Below are positions 16,734 through 24,464 of a stretch of 64,000 nt of DNA, in pieces (position 1 is the first letter of the stretch; every line of letters starts with the position of its first letter). Below the pieces are notes generated by a model. That model ran no database searches and had not been told where the DNA came from. It saw only the letters and a program-made list of their open reading frames with translations. This DNA is from CAIMUX01 sp964473865 (GTDB lineage Bacteria; Eisenbacteria; RBG-16-71-46; CAIMUX01). The position numbers were made by a program, and so were the translations under genes. The stretch covers positions 1-64,000 of the forward strand of contig CAYYQN010000017.1 of NCBI GenBank assembly GCA_964473865.1, read 5' to 3'.

Positions 16734-18122
16734 TCATTGCAGCACCACGACCTTGGTCGAGCGGCGGTCTGCGCCCTGCTCCCACCGGCAGAAGTAGCAG
16801 CCGCTGCAGAGGCCCAACGCCGGCAGCGACACGGTATGGGGTGGGGTGATCCGCTCGGACCATACCAGGCGACCCACCGGGTCGAAGAGGGAGAGCCTCC
16901 CCTCCGGTCCGCCCGCGTTTCGGAGCTCGACGCGGTTCGCGAACACAACGATCTCTTCGGCCCGATCCGGCGGTCGCGCCACTTCGGCGACGGCCCCGCG
17001 GTAGATCCGGACAGACATGGTGTAGTTCTCTTCGCCGGGCCGGCCGTCAAACGTATAGATCCGGCTCTGCCACGTCCCCGGAAGCAGATCCAGGTCGATC
17101 CCCTCGGACCCTCCCGGGCCTCCGAAGTCGCAGCTCACCAACGGGCCGCTCTCGAAGAACACGTCCATCGCCGGATCGTCGTTCTCCCCCAACGGGGTCA
17201 CGGAAAAACGGATCCTCCAGCCGGACAGGTCTCCCTGGTCGTAGACCAGGAGCCGGAAGCAGTCAGAGTCTCGCAGACCGGTGATCCGGCACCCGTCGTT
17301 GGCCAGCTCGTGCGCGCCGTCGACCGCGACGCTTCCGAGGTAGATCCCCCCGTCCAGCGCATCGTTCTCCGGCTCGCCGTAATCCGGCAACGCAGTATAC
17401 ATGGCGTTCGCGCTCTGCACATCCCAGGGTCCGATGTCCCACTCCTCGCAGCTGCCCGGCGCCGGCGTGACCATGACGGTGTTGGGGTTCGCGCAGTTCT
17501 CGCAATAGTGGCCAAAGCCAAAGGAGTGGACAAGTTCGTGCCGAAACACCGTCCCCCAGTCGAACTTCCAGCAGGTGCCTCCCTGGCCGCAACTTCCGGG
17601 GCAGTCCAGGAAGCACCACTGGGAAGGCGAGATTCCGAAACGGATATCCGTGGATTGCAGAATCCAAGGGCTGGCTCCGCTGCATACCCGGAAGCAGCGG
17701 CCCACGGGGCCGCCCAGATTGTCGACCCAACTGATGGTGTTGTTCGGCCCGCCGACGGGAAGGTAGACCTCCCCGACATCTGTGAACGCCACGCCGAGTC
17801 CGCCGTGAAGGAACGAAGCGGCATAGTCGGCGCCGATGGAGTTCAGGTCGGCGCAGATCAAGGCTCGCTCCTCGTTCTGCACGTCCTCGGCGCCGAACTG
17901 GTACTCGATGAACGCGCCCCGCAGCCGCCGGCACTCGTCCACCGGCAGCAGCTCCGCATCCGCGTACGGCACCAGTCCCGGCGCAGCAATGAGGAGAGCA
18001 CCGGCCAGAAGCCGTTCCGCGGCGCCTGGTCCGAGGCTCGGGGAGAAACCCTTGCTCCCCCGAGGCGACCGGCATCCGGTGTCCGGACGGTTCCGGCCTG
18101 GCGCAAACGGCCGCCCGCGCAT
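16734..18122 (-). CDS. Exported metzincin-like zinc metalloprotease with C-terminal sorting-type domain
   Basis: Predicted secreted protein of 462 residues. A hydrophobic segment (LLAGALLIAAPGLVPYADAE, about residues 39-58) after an Arg-rich N-region could be a signal sequence. The catalytic region carries FRHELVHSFGFGH, matching the metzincin HExxHxxGxxH zinc motif, with Cys residues at once after it (YCENC) and a Met-turn-like VMVTP downstream. Cysteines are frequent in the protease domain. The end (about the last 75 residues, RLSLFDPVGRLVWSE ... STKVVVLQ) resembles FlgD-like/Por-type C-terminal domains of other exported proteins in this window. The ATG at 18122 is chosen because it is coupled to the upstream lipoprotein stop as TGATG. 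Substrate unknown. Confidence 0.82.
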   Translation of the reverse strand: MRGRPFAPGRNRPDTGCRSPRGSKGFSPSLGPGAAERLLAGALLIAAPGLVPYADAELLPVDECRRLRGAFIEYQFGAEDVQNEERALICADLNSIGADYAASFLHGGLGVAFTDVGEVYLPVGGPNNTISWVDNLGGPVGRCFRVCSGASPWILQSTDIRFGISPSQWCFLDCPGSCGQGGTCWKFDWGTVFRHELVHSFGFGHYCENCANPNTVMVTPAPGSCEEWDIGPWDVQSANAMYTALPDYGEPENDALDGGIYLGSVAVDGAHELANDGCRITGLRDSDCFRLLVYDQGDLSGWRIRFSVTPLGENDDPAMDVFFESGPLVSCDFGGPGGSEGIDLDLLPGTWQSRIYTFDGRPGEENYTMSVRIYRGAVAEVARPPDRAEEIVVFANRVELRNAGGPEGRLSLFDPVGRLVWSERITPPHTVSLPALGLCSGCYFCRWEQGADRRSTKVVVLQ

Positions 18123-18373
18123 CACCACTCCGGCGGAGGCCCGCACGCGCTGTCCGGCGGGGGCGCCTGGGTATAGTCCTCGAAGTGGTGTTTGACCTGT
18201 CCCCAGCTCATCGAGCTTTCCGCAAGGGCGACTGCGCGAAGGTCCTCCGCGTCGCCCCATGGTCCGGTGATCGCGGATCCGACCCGCAGCCGCTCCGGGC
18301 TGTTCCGGGAACACCCAGCCAGGCCGATCGCCGCGAATGCCGCCAACACGAGCAGAAACGATCCGTGTCGCAT
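18122..18373 (-). CDS. Small predicted lipoprotein
   Basis: An 83-residue protein starting MRHGSFLLVLAAFAAIGLAG followed by Cys, a type II signal peptide with lipobox GLAGC. The mature part is about 62 residues, polar, ending in a Pro-rich tail (QAPPPDSACGPPPEW). Its TGA overlaps the ATG of the metzincin-like protease by one base (TGATG), so the two are almost surely translationally coupled. It could be a membrane anchor, chaperone or immunity-type partner of the protease, by position only. No family was recognised. The 490 bp upstream carry tandem repeats and should contain its promoter. Confidence 0.7.
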   Translation of the reverse strand: MRHGSFLLVLAAFAAIGLAGCSRNSPERLRVGSAITGPWGDAEDLRAVALAESSMSWGQVKHHFEDYTQAPPPDSACGPPPEW

Positions 18374-18867
18374 CTCCGGCCCCCTTCCCGTGCGCTGCCC
18401 GCCCACTCCCGGTAGCTCCCTCGCCGAAGTTTCCTTCCTTGCGGGCCTCTCCTCGCGACTTCTTCCTCGCGACTTCTTCCTCGCGACATCTTCCTCGCGA
18501 CTTCCCTCTCGCGAGTCCGGACACACAAGATGCATGCCCGCGAGTGAAATCCCGTCTCGAAACGTCCCGGATCGTCTCGGATCGTCCCGGACCCGTTGCA
18601 GGACAAGAAGATCAACCCGTCGTCGGACCCGAGCCTCACATCCGCGGTCCGTGTCGCTTCGTTCCCTCCGGACAGTTCGCCGGACAGTCCATCGCATAGC
18701 TGATTGCTCACCATCGAGTTATCTGCAGTGTCCCAGACTGGCACTTGTGTCCGGCGAGTCATCCGGCGAGGATCAATCCACGACTCCCCCGGTCGAGGTG
18801 CCGGGCAGGCCGGGCGACGGTGCTCGGTCCGGGTCAGGATCGATCACCCGAGAGGAGATGAACCGGG
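18374..18867. other. Divergent intergenic region with repeats
   Basis: About 490 bp between the lipoprotein gene (minus) and a DinB gene (plus). It holds a 14-bp tandem repeat (18451-18520) and, next to it, short reiterations of GGATCGTCYC (about 18567-18592) and CGGACAGT-type words (about 18668-18686). No convincing gene was seen. It should contain promoters in both directions. Confidence 0.5.
18451..18520. repeat. 14-bp tandem repeat, about 4.5 copies
   Basis: Unit CCTCGCGACTTCTT at 18451-18464 and 18465-18478 (identical), then CCTCGCGACATCTT at 18479-18492, CCTCGCGACTTCCC at 18493-18506 and a degenerate TCTCGCGAGTCC. Each unit carries TCGCGA, a 6-bp palindrome. It lies in the divergent intergenic region about 80-150 bp upstream of the lipoprotein start. 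Confidence 0.9.
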
Positions 18868-19392
18868 ATGAACTGGACAGAGTTGATCAGGGGAAACTTC
18901 GAGTATGCCTATGCCTCCACGCAGAGGCTCCTGGACCTGGTCGATGATGACACGCTGAACTGGAAACCGTCGACGGGCAGCAACTGGATGACGGTCGGGC
19001 AGCTCCTCCAGCATCTGACAGACGCGTGCGGCGCTCCCTGCAAAGGGTTCGTCACCGGAGACTGGGGATTCCCCGAGGGAGTGGACCCGAGCCAGCTCCC
19101 GGCAGATCAGATGTTGCCGCCGGCGGAAGCGCTGCCGTCGATCCGGAGCGTGGCCGAAGCCAAGAAGCTCCTGGAACAGGACCGACAGCTCGCCCTGGCC
19201 ATGCTGGAACAAGCCGGCGAGAAGAACCTGGAGGAGAAGATCGCAACGGCGCCGTGGGATCAGATGCAGATGAAACTCGGTCACCGCATGCTGCAGATGG
19301 TCGGACACCTCGTTCAGCACAAGGGCCAGCTCTACTACTACCTGAAGCTACAAGGGAAACCAGTCAATACCATGCATCTGTGGGGAGTCTAG
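18868..19392 (+). CDS. DinB-family putative metal-dependent protein (second copy)
   Basis: A 174-residue DinB-superfamily protein. It opens MNWTELIRGNFEYAYASTQR, has the helix-2 histidine in TVGQLLQHLTDACG and the helix-4 pair in VGHLVQHKGQLYYYL (HxxxHxxQ), the expected metal ligands. It is only distantly similar to the DinB protein at 15419. The ATG at 18868 is preceded by GAGAGGAG and a second, out-of-frame ATG at 18858. It stands alone, upstream of the heme operon and separated from it by about 270 bp that contain the operon promoter. Function unknown; some family members transfer bacillithiol or mycothiol. Confidence 0.87.
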   Translation: MNWTELIRGNFEYAYASTQRLLDLVDDDTLNWKPSTGSNWMTVGQLLQHLTDACGAPCKGFVTGDWGFPEGVDPSQLPADQMLPPAEALPSIRSVAEAKKLLEQDRQLALAMLEQAGEKNLEEKIATAPWDQMQMKLGHRMLQMVGHLVQHKGQLYYYLKLQGKPVNTMHLWGV

Positions 19393-19530
19393 GCGAGCCT
19401 CGCCCCGGGGACTCCGACGGTCCGGAGACGCCCGCGCCGCCCGCCGAACCACGGCTCGTCAGAGTCATCCGCGCCCAGCGACGCAGGACTCGGCCCCGGT
19501 CCTGCTGCCTTCCTGGCCGAAGGTTCGAAC

Positions 19531-19561
19531 TTGCGCGCCCCGGCTGCCCCGATGCTATCCT
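19531..19561 (+). promoter_or_regulatory. Probable promoter of the heme operon
   Basis: TTGCGC (19531-19536) and an extended -10, TGC-TATCCT (-10 hexamer at 19556-19561), 19 bp apart; the spacing is a little long. Similar TTGCRC/TATNCY pairs with 17-bp spacing precede the genes at 34802 and 50493, which supports this as a local promoter type. The start of transcription would fall near 19568, inside the inverted repeat listed next. Confidence 0.5.
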
Positions 19562-19567
19562 GACCTG

Positions 19568-19589
19568 TTGACCTGACCAGTCAGTCATC
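19568..19589. promoter_or_regulatory. TetR-type operator candidate over the heme operon start site
   Basis: CTGAC-CA-GTCAG is a perfect 12-bp inverted repeat at 19573-19584, extended on both sides by TGAC and TCA half-sites (19569-19572 and 19585-19587). This layered TGAC/GTCA layout is common for TetR-family operators. It begins about 7 bp after the -10 hexamer, where a bound repressor would block transcription. A TetR domain is encoded inside the operon, fused to HemD, so autoregulation is the simple reading, not a demonstrated fact. Confidence 0.5.
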
Positions 19590-19659
19590 GGGAACCCGTA
19601 GGGCGGCAGCGCACGGCGCCGGTGACTGCCGAACACAGCCGACACCAGGAGCGAACGGG

Positions 19660-20520
19660 ATGAATCCATCCATCCACCCCTTCGACCAGATGCTCCCGGT
19701 GTTCCGATGCGCCGTGCCGACCCTCTACCTGGGCACGCTCGGACTCTACCTGCTTCACTTTTTCGGCCGCGGCCGGCCGTGGGCCCGGTTCGCTCGTCCC
19801 ACCCTCGCCGTCACCCTGGCCATGCACGCGCTCTACATTGCCGCCTTCATCCTGGCCCATCGGAGGATCCCTCTGGCCTCCGCGCCGGAGATCCTGACCG
19901 TGGTGGCATTCATGACCGGCGTCGCCTACTTCTGGGTGGAGACCCACACGCGAGAGCTCTCCACCGGCATGTTCCTCCTCGCGTTCACGACGCTGGTGCA
20001 GATCGCCTCTTCCGGGAGGATCGTTCTGGACCTGCAGGTCCCGGAACTGCTGCGCCGGCCTTCCTTCGGCATCCACACCGGGGCGGTGATCCTCGGCTAC
20101 TCCGCGTTCGCGGTCTCGGCGATCTACGGCGTGCTCTTCCTGCTGCTCTATCACGAGCTGAAGTCCAACCGGTTCGGGCTCTTCTATCGGCGCATGCCGC
20201 CGTTGGAGGCGCTCAGCCGGATGAGCATCGGCGCGGCCGTCCTCGGGCTGGGCTCTCTGACCGTGGGGATCGCGGCGGGAGTCTTCTGGGCCGCCCGCCT
20301 CTACCCCGGATTCGCGCGGGACCCGATGTTCCTGGTTTCGCTCCTGATCTGGGCAATCTATGCCACCACCGTCTTCGCCTACTACCGGCTCGGGTGGCGC
20401 GGCAAGCGGGCGATCTATCTGTCGATCTGTGGGTTCCTCTTGATGGGGCTGGCAGTGGTCGCGGTCGTCGCCTTCCTGCACAGCTTCCATCGATTCGGCA
20501 ACCTCACATGGAACTCGTAG
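19660..20520 (+). CDS. CcsA/HemX-like cytochrome c assembly membrane protein
   Basis: Polytopic membrane protein of 286 residues with eight predicted hydrophobic segments, of the CcsA/HemX (cytochrome c assembly) family. Hydrophilic residues expected for the family are seen: a TM histidine in LAMHALYIAAFILAHR and the later stretch FGIHTGAVILGYSAFAVSAI. Standing directly before hemA it matches the HemX of other bacteria, proposed to influence HemA level or heme handling; a role in heme export to cytochrome c is the alternative. It is the first gene of the operon; the ATG has AGGAG upstream. Its last 13 bp overlap the start of hemA. The classic WWD motif of CcsA was not seen, which favours HemX. 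Confidence 0.85.
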   Translation: MNPSIHPFDQMLPVFRCAVPTLYLGTLGLYLLHFFGRGRPWARFARPTLAVTLAMHALYIAAFILAHRRIPLASAPEILTVVAFMTGVAYFWVETHTRELSTGMFLLAFTTLVQIASSGRIVLDLQVPELLRRPSFGIHTGAVILGYSAFAVSAIYGVLFLLLYHELKSNRFGLFYRRMPPLEALSRMSIGAAVLGLGSLTVGIAAGVFWAARLYPGFARDPMFLVSLLIWAIYATTVFAYYRLGWRGKRAIYLSICGFLLMGLAVVAVVAFLHSFHRFGNLTWNS

Positions 20521-21797
20521 TCATCGGCCTCAGTCATCGTACGGCCCCCCTGGCCCTGCGGGAGCGGGTCGCCCTCAACCCGGCGCTGACGGAGGAGATC
20601 CTGCGCACCGGCAACTCCGACGAGCAGGTGCCGGAGCGGCTCCTTCTTTCCACCTGCAACCGGACGGAGCTCTACGCCCTCGCCGAGAGCCCCGAGCTGA
20701 CGCGCCTCCGCTTTCTCGACCTGGTGCGCCGGCACCGCGGCGTGGAACTGGACCCGGCGGCCGAGGCCCTGTATCTCAAGCGCGGTCGGCAAACGGTGGA
20801 ACACCTCTTCCGCGTGGCCAGCTCCATCGATTCCATGATCGTCGGCGAGGTGCAGATCCTGGGACAGGTGCACGACGCGTTCGAGATCGCGCATCGCGCC
20901 GGCGCCGCCGGCCCTCTCCTGCACCGCCTTCTCGACACCGCCTTCCGCGTCGGCAAGCGCGTGCGCACCGAGACCGAGATCGCCATCGGCGCGGTCTCCG
21001 TGAGCTACGCCGCCGTTACGCTCGCCTCGCGCATCTTCTCCGACCTGGACAAGCGCAGCGCACTGCTCATCGGCTCCGGGGAGACCGGCGCCCTCGCCGC
21101 CCGGCACCTCCGGGAGATGGGAGTTGGCCGGCTCATCGTCACCAACCGGACCTTCGACCGCGCGGTCGAGCTGGCGTCCGAACTGGGCGCCACGGCCGTG
21201 CCGATCGCAGCGCTGGAGGAAGCCCTGGTGTCCGCCAGCATCCTGATGACCGCGACCTCGGCCCCGGAGCCGATCATCCGCAGCGATCTCGTGAAGCGAA
21301 CATTGACGGGGCGGAGAAACCGGCCGCTCCTGATCCTCGACATCGCCGTGCCGCGGAACGTCGAGGCTTCGGTGCGCGACATCCCCAACGTCTTCCTCTA
21401 CGATCTCGATTCGCTCGAAGGGCTGGTGCGGGAGAACCTGGAGCGCCGGCACCGCGAGATTCCCCGCGTCGAAGCGATCATCCAGGCCGAGACGGAGCAG
21501 TTCCTCGGCTGGTACGCCGGGCTCGACGCCACGCCGGTCATTCGCGAATTGCGCGAGCATTTCGAGCGGGTCCGCGCCGGGGAGATGGAGAAAGCACGGC
21601 ATCGATTCTGCGAGAAGGACCAGGAGCAGGTCGAGGCCCTGACCCGCGGCCTCATCAACAAGCTGCTGCACGAGCCCACCCTGGCGATTCGCCGGCTTCC
21701 GCGCGGCAGCCCGGGTGCGGCCACCCGCGTGGAGATGGTGCGCCGCCTGTTCGGCCTGGCCGAAGCGGGACGGAGGGACGGAGATGACAATGTCTGA
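20508..21797 (+). CDS. hemA: Glutamyl-tRNA reductase
   Basis: NADPH-dependent reduction of glutamyl-tRNA(Glu) to glutamate-1-semialdehyde, the committed step of C5-pathway tetrapyrrole synthesis, in the cytoplasm. The 429-residue protein shows MELVVIGLSHRTAPLALRE, catalytic C50 in LLLSTCNRTELY, the domain-II signature VEHLFRVASSIDSMIVGE, the NADPH domain LLIGSGETGALAARHL, and the C-terminal helical dimerisation domain ending ATRVEMVRRLFGL. The ATG at 20508 overlaps the HemX-like gene by 13 bp. Its end overlaps hemC by 14 bp. In many bacteria HemA is the regulated enzyme of the pathway. Confidence 0.97.
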   Translation: MELVVIGLSHRTAPLALRERVALNPALTEEILRTGNSDEQVPERLLLSTCNRTELYALAESPELTRLRFLDLVRRHRGVELDPAAEALYLKRGRQTVEHLFRVASSIDSMIVGEVQILGQVHDAFEIAHRAGAAGPLLHRLLDTAFRVGKRVRTETEIAIGAVSVSYAAVTLASRIFSDLDKRSALLIGSGETGALAARHLREMGVGRLIVTNRTFDRAVELASELGATAVPIAALEEALVSASILMTATSAPEPIIRSDLVKRTLTGRRNRPLLILDIAVPRNVEASVRDIPNVFLYDLDSLEGLVRENLERRHREIPRVEAIIQAETEQFLGWYAGLDATPVIRELREHFERVRAGEMEKARHRFCEKDQEQVEALTRGLINKLLHEPTLAIRRLPRGSPGAATRVEMVRRLFGLAEAGRRDGDDNV

Positions 21798-22986
21798 GGA
21801 TCCGCGCCCGGACGGCCGGATCCCGGAAGCGGAGGCGGGCGAGCGGGCCGCCCCGGGCCCGGCGGACGCACCTCGCCCCCGTCGCCGCGACCCGGACGCT
21901 CCCCTGCGGATCGGCTCGCGGGGCAGCGCGCTGGCGCGCTGGCAAGCCGAGCACACGGCCGCCCGGCTGCGGGAACGCCATCCCGGACTCACGGTGGAGA
22001 TCGTCATCATCGTCACCACCGGCGACCGGGTCCTCGACGCGCCGCTGTCTCGCATCGGCGGAAAGGGGCTCTTCACCAAGGAAATCGAAGAGGCGCTGGG
22101 GGACGGCCGCATCGACCTCGCGGTGCATAGCCTGAAGGACCTGCCCACGACGCTGCCGGCCGGGCTCGCGCTCGGCGCCGTGCTGGCGCGCCATGAGCCG
22201 AGCGATGCTTTGATCAGCGCCCACGGGGAGCGGTTCGCGGATCTTCCGCGGGGCGCGACGATCGGCACATCGAGCCTGCGCCGCCGGGCTCAGGTGCTGC
22301 ACGCGCGCCCCGACCTGGGGGTGGAGACGATTCGCGGAAACGTGCCGACCCGCCTCGACCGCGCCGCCACCGGGGACCTGGATGCGGTGATCCTCGCCCG
22401 CGCCGGAGTCGAACGGCTCGGCCTCGGCGCCCGCATCACCGAGATTCTGCGGCCGGAGCTGATCCTCCCCGCCCCGGGCCAGGGGGCCATCGGAGTCGAG
22501 ATCCGTCACCGGGACTCGCGAATCGAGGCGCTGGTGGCGGGCCTCGAGGACGCGCCCACCCGCGCCGCGGTCGAGGCGGAGCGGGCGTTCCTGCGCGCGC
22601 TCGGCGGCGGCTGCCAGGTTCCGGTCGGAGCGCTGGCGCGAGTGCAAGGCGACGGCGTTCTCCTGGACGGCCTGGTGGCCGATCCGGACGGGATCCGCCT
22701 TCTCCGCGGCCGCCGATCCGGACTCGCTGCCGAAACCGCCGGCGTTGGCGAGGCGCTGGCGCGAGAGCTGATCGGGCAGGGCGCCGCCGCGATCCTGGCG
22801 GACGTGGAGGAGACGTTACGTCGCGGCGACCACACGGAAGCACCGGGACCCGATCCGCGGCCGGCCGGCCACCATCCGCCGCGCGAGAGGCCCGAAGAGG
22901 GCGAGCGGATGGCCATCGCGCCGGAGCTGATGGATCGCCCGGAGGAAGGTCCGGCGGCGGGGCCTCCGCCCGAGAGGCGAGCATGA
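21784..22986 (+). CDS. hemC: Porphobilinogen deaminase (hydroxymethylbilane synthase)
   Basis: Joins four porphobilinogen molecules into hydroxymethylbilane. In the 400-residue protein the core is 40-345: LRIGSRGSALARWQAE, GGKGLFTKEIEEAL, DLAVHSLKDLPTTLP, GTSSLRRRAQVL, IRGNVPTRLDR, LPAPGQGAIGVEIR, and C277 in GGGCQVPVGALA, which binds the dipyrromethane cofactor. It is longer than usual (about 310) through a 39-residue disordered N-terminal stretch and a 50-residue charged Pro-rich C-terminal tail. The start at 21784 has GGAGGG 6 nt upstream. The stop overlaps the next ATG by 4 bp (ATGA). Confidence 0.96.
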   Translation: MTMSEDPRPDGRIPEAEAGERAAPGPADAPRPRRRDPDAPLRIGSRGSALARWQAEHTAARLRERHPGLTVEIVIIVTTGDRVLDAPLSRIGGKGLFTKEIEEALGDGRIDLAVHSLKDLPTTLPAGLALGAVLARHEPSDALISAHGERFADLPRGATIGTSSLRRRAQVLHARPDLGVETIRGNVPTRLDRAATGDLDAVILARAGVERLGLGARITEILRPELILPAPGQGAIGVEIRHRDSRIEALVAGLEDAPTRAAVEAERAFLRALGGGCQVPVGALARVQGDGVLLDGLVADPDGIRLLRGRRSGLAAETAGVGEALARELIGQGAAAILADVEETLRRGDHTEAPGPDPRPAGHHPPRERPEEGERMAIAPELMDRPEEGPAAGPPPERRA

Positions 22987-24464
22987 TTCCGGATTCCGCA
23001 GACCGTGCCGCGGCGACGTCGCCCCCCCATGCCGACCGGCCCGCGCCCGGCGGACACCGGGATCCCGACAAGCGCGAGCGCATCATCGAGGCCGCCTCGG
23101 GGCTCTTCGGCGGCCGGGACCTCGCGTCGGTGCGAATGGAGGAGGTCGCGGCCCGGGCCGGAGTGGCCAAAGGAACGATCTACCTCTACTTCCGCTCCAA
23201 GGAAGACCTCTACCTCTCGATCCTTTCCTCTCGATTGACGGTGCTGCTCGACGCGCTGGACGCCGCGTTCCAGGAGGAGGAAGACCCCCGCATCCGGCTG
23301 CGCAAGTTCCTCGTGCACTCCTCCATGTTCCTGCTCAAGTACCCGGACTTCTTCCGGATGATGCGCAAGGAGGATTCGCGGGAGGAAGGAACCCTCCCGG
23401 GCTCCGAGGCGGAGGTGGGCCCGCTGCGCGCGCGCCTGCGCGACCTGCTTCGCTGCCTGCTGACCCGCGGCATGGAAGCGGGGCGGATCCGTCCGCTCCC
23501 GGTGGAGTTGACCGCCGACCTCGTCTTCGGAGCGATGGAGGGCGTCGTGAGGCGTTGCCTCGACTCGGGGCCGGCTCCGCCGCGACCCGATCAGGCGCCG
23601 GCGTTTCTCTTCGACCTGGTGTGGCGGGCTCTGCGCACGGACGACAGCCCGGCCTCGAGCGCGGCCGGCGCCGCGCGGCTGGATGGCGCGGTCGTGGCGA
23701 TCACCCGGGAAGAAGAGCCCGGTGAGGGCCTGGCCGCGGAGATCGCGCGATTGGGCGGCCGTCCGCTTTCGATTCCGGTCCTGCGGACGGAGCCGCCGGC
23801 CGACCTGGCGCCCTTGCGGGCGGCGATCCACAACGCGGGATCCTTTGCCTGGATCCTCTTCACCAGCGCGCGCGGCGTCGACTCGTTCGCCGCGGTCTGG
23901 CGCGAGGCGGACCGGCCGGCTCTGCCTGCCGCCACGCAGATCGGCGTCGTGGGCCCCGCCACCGCGGAGCGGGCCCGGAAGCTCCTTGGACGCTGCGACT
24001 GCGCCGCCGCCGAATCGAGCGCGGCGGGTCTCGCGGGCGAGATCCTGCGCCGCGCCCCCGTCCGCGGCGCGCGCATCCTCCTGGCCGGAGCGGAGGAAGC
24101 CCGCCCGGAGCTGGCAGAGCTTCTTCGGAATGCCGGCGGCCTCGTCGAGCCGGTCGTCGCCTACCGCACCGTGCCGGCCGTCGTGGACGCCGAAGCGATT
24201 CGCGCGTCGCTCCGCGATGGAGCGATCGCCGCGGTCACCTTCGCCAGCCCATCCGCGGTGCAGGCATTCATCACGCAGATCGGCGCCACCTGGCTGGCCG
24301 GCCCCGACGGGCACGCGCCGATCGTCACCATCGGTTCCACGACTTCCGCTGCCGTCCGCGCCTGCGGGCTCGAAACGGCGGCCGAGGCCGAAGCACCGTC
24401 GCTGCGCGCGCTGGCGCAGGCCGCCCTTCGGGTCGTGCACATCCAGCAAGGAGTCCACCCATGA
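22983..24464 (+). CDS. hemD: TetR-family repressor fused to uroporphyrinogen-III synthase
   Basis: One uninterrupted 493-residue frame holds two complete modules. Residues about 28-222 are a TetR-family regulator: helix-turn-helix RERIIEAASGLF ... VAARAGVAKGTIYLYFRSKEDLY, then a helical ligand domain. Residues about 233-490 are HemD, which closes hydroxymethylbilane to uroporphyrinogen III: DGAVVAITRE, FAWILFTSARGVDSFA, GVVGPATAERA, VVAYRTVPAV, AAVTFASPSAVQAF, PIVTIGSTTSAAVRA. The linker is short and Ala/Ser-rich. It sits exactly where hemD is expected, with ATGA overlaps to hemC and hemB. The HemD half has the general layout of the family. An operator-like inverted repeat lies at the operon start. 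Feedback control by a pathway intermediate bound to either half is inferred. A sequencing artefact is unlikely because the frame is continuous and coupled on both sides. Confidence 0.93.
   Translation: MIPDSADRAAATSPPHADRPAPGGHRDPDKRERIIEAASGLFGGRDLASVRMEEVAARAGVAKGTIYLYFRSKEDLYLSILSSRLTVLLDALDAAFQEEEDPRIRLRKFLVHSSMFLLKYPDFFRMMRKEDSREEGTLPGSEAEVGPLRARLRDLLRCLLTRGMEAGRIRPLPVELTADLVFGAMEGVVRRCLDSGPAPPRPDQAPAFLFDLVWRALRTDDSPASSAAGAARLDGAVVAITREEEPGEGLAAEIARLGGRPLSIPVLRTEPPADLAPLRAAIHNAGSFAWILFTSARGVDSFAAVWREADRPALPAATQIGVVGPATAERARKLLGRCDCAAAESSAAGLAGEILRRAPVRGARILLAGAEEARPELAELLRNAGGLVEPVVAYRTVPAVVDAEAIRASLRDGAIAAVTFASPSAVQAFITQIGATWLAGPDGHAPIVTIGSTTSAAVRACGLETAAEAEAPSLRALAQAALRVVHIQQGVHP

Noticed and set aside
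18451..18520. The 14-bp repeat as a CRISPR array
   Set aside because: Units are directly adjacent with no spacers and are far too short; no cas genes are present.
18192..18947. A plus-strand frame over the divergent region, rich in Arg and Ser
   Set aside because: It spans the tandem repeat, overlaps the lipoprotein gene and the DinB gene, and has no protein-like features.
19520..19536. GGTTCGAAC resembling a tRNA T-loop
   Set aside because: No cloverleaf, no acceptor stem and no CCA; it lies in the promoter region of the heme operon.
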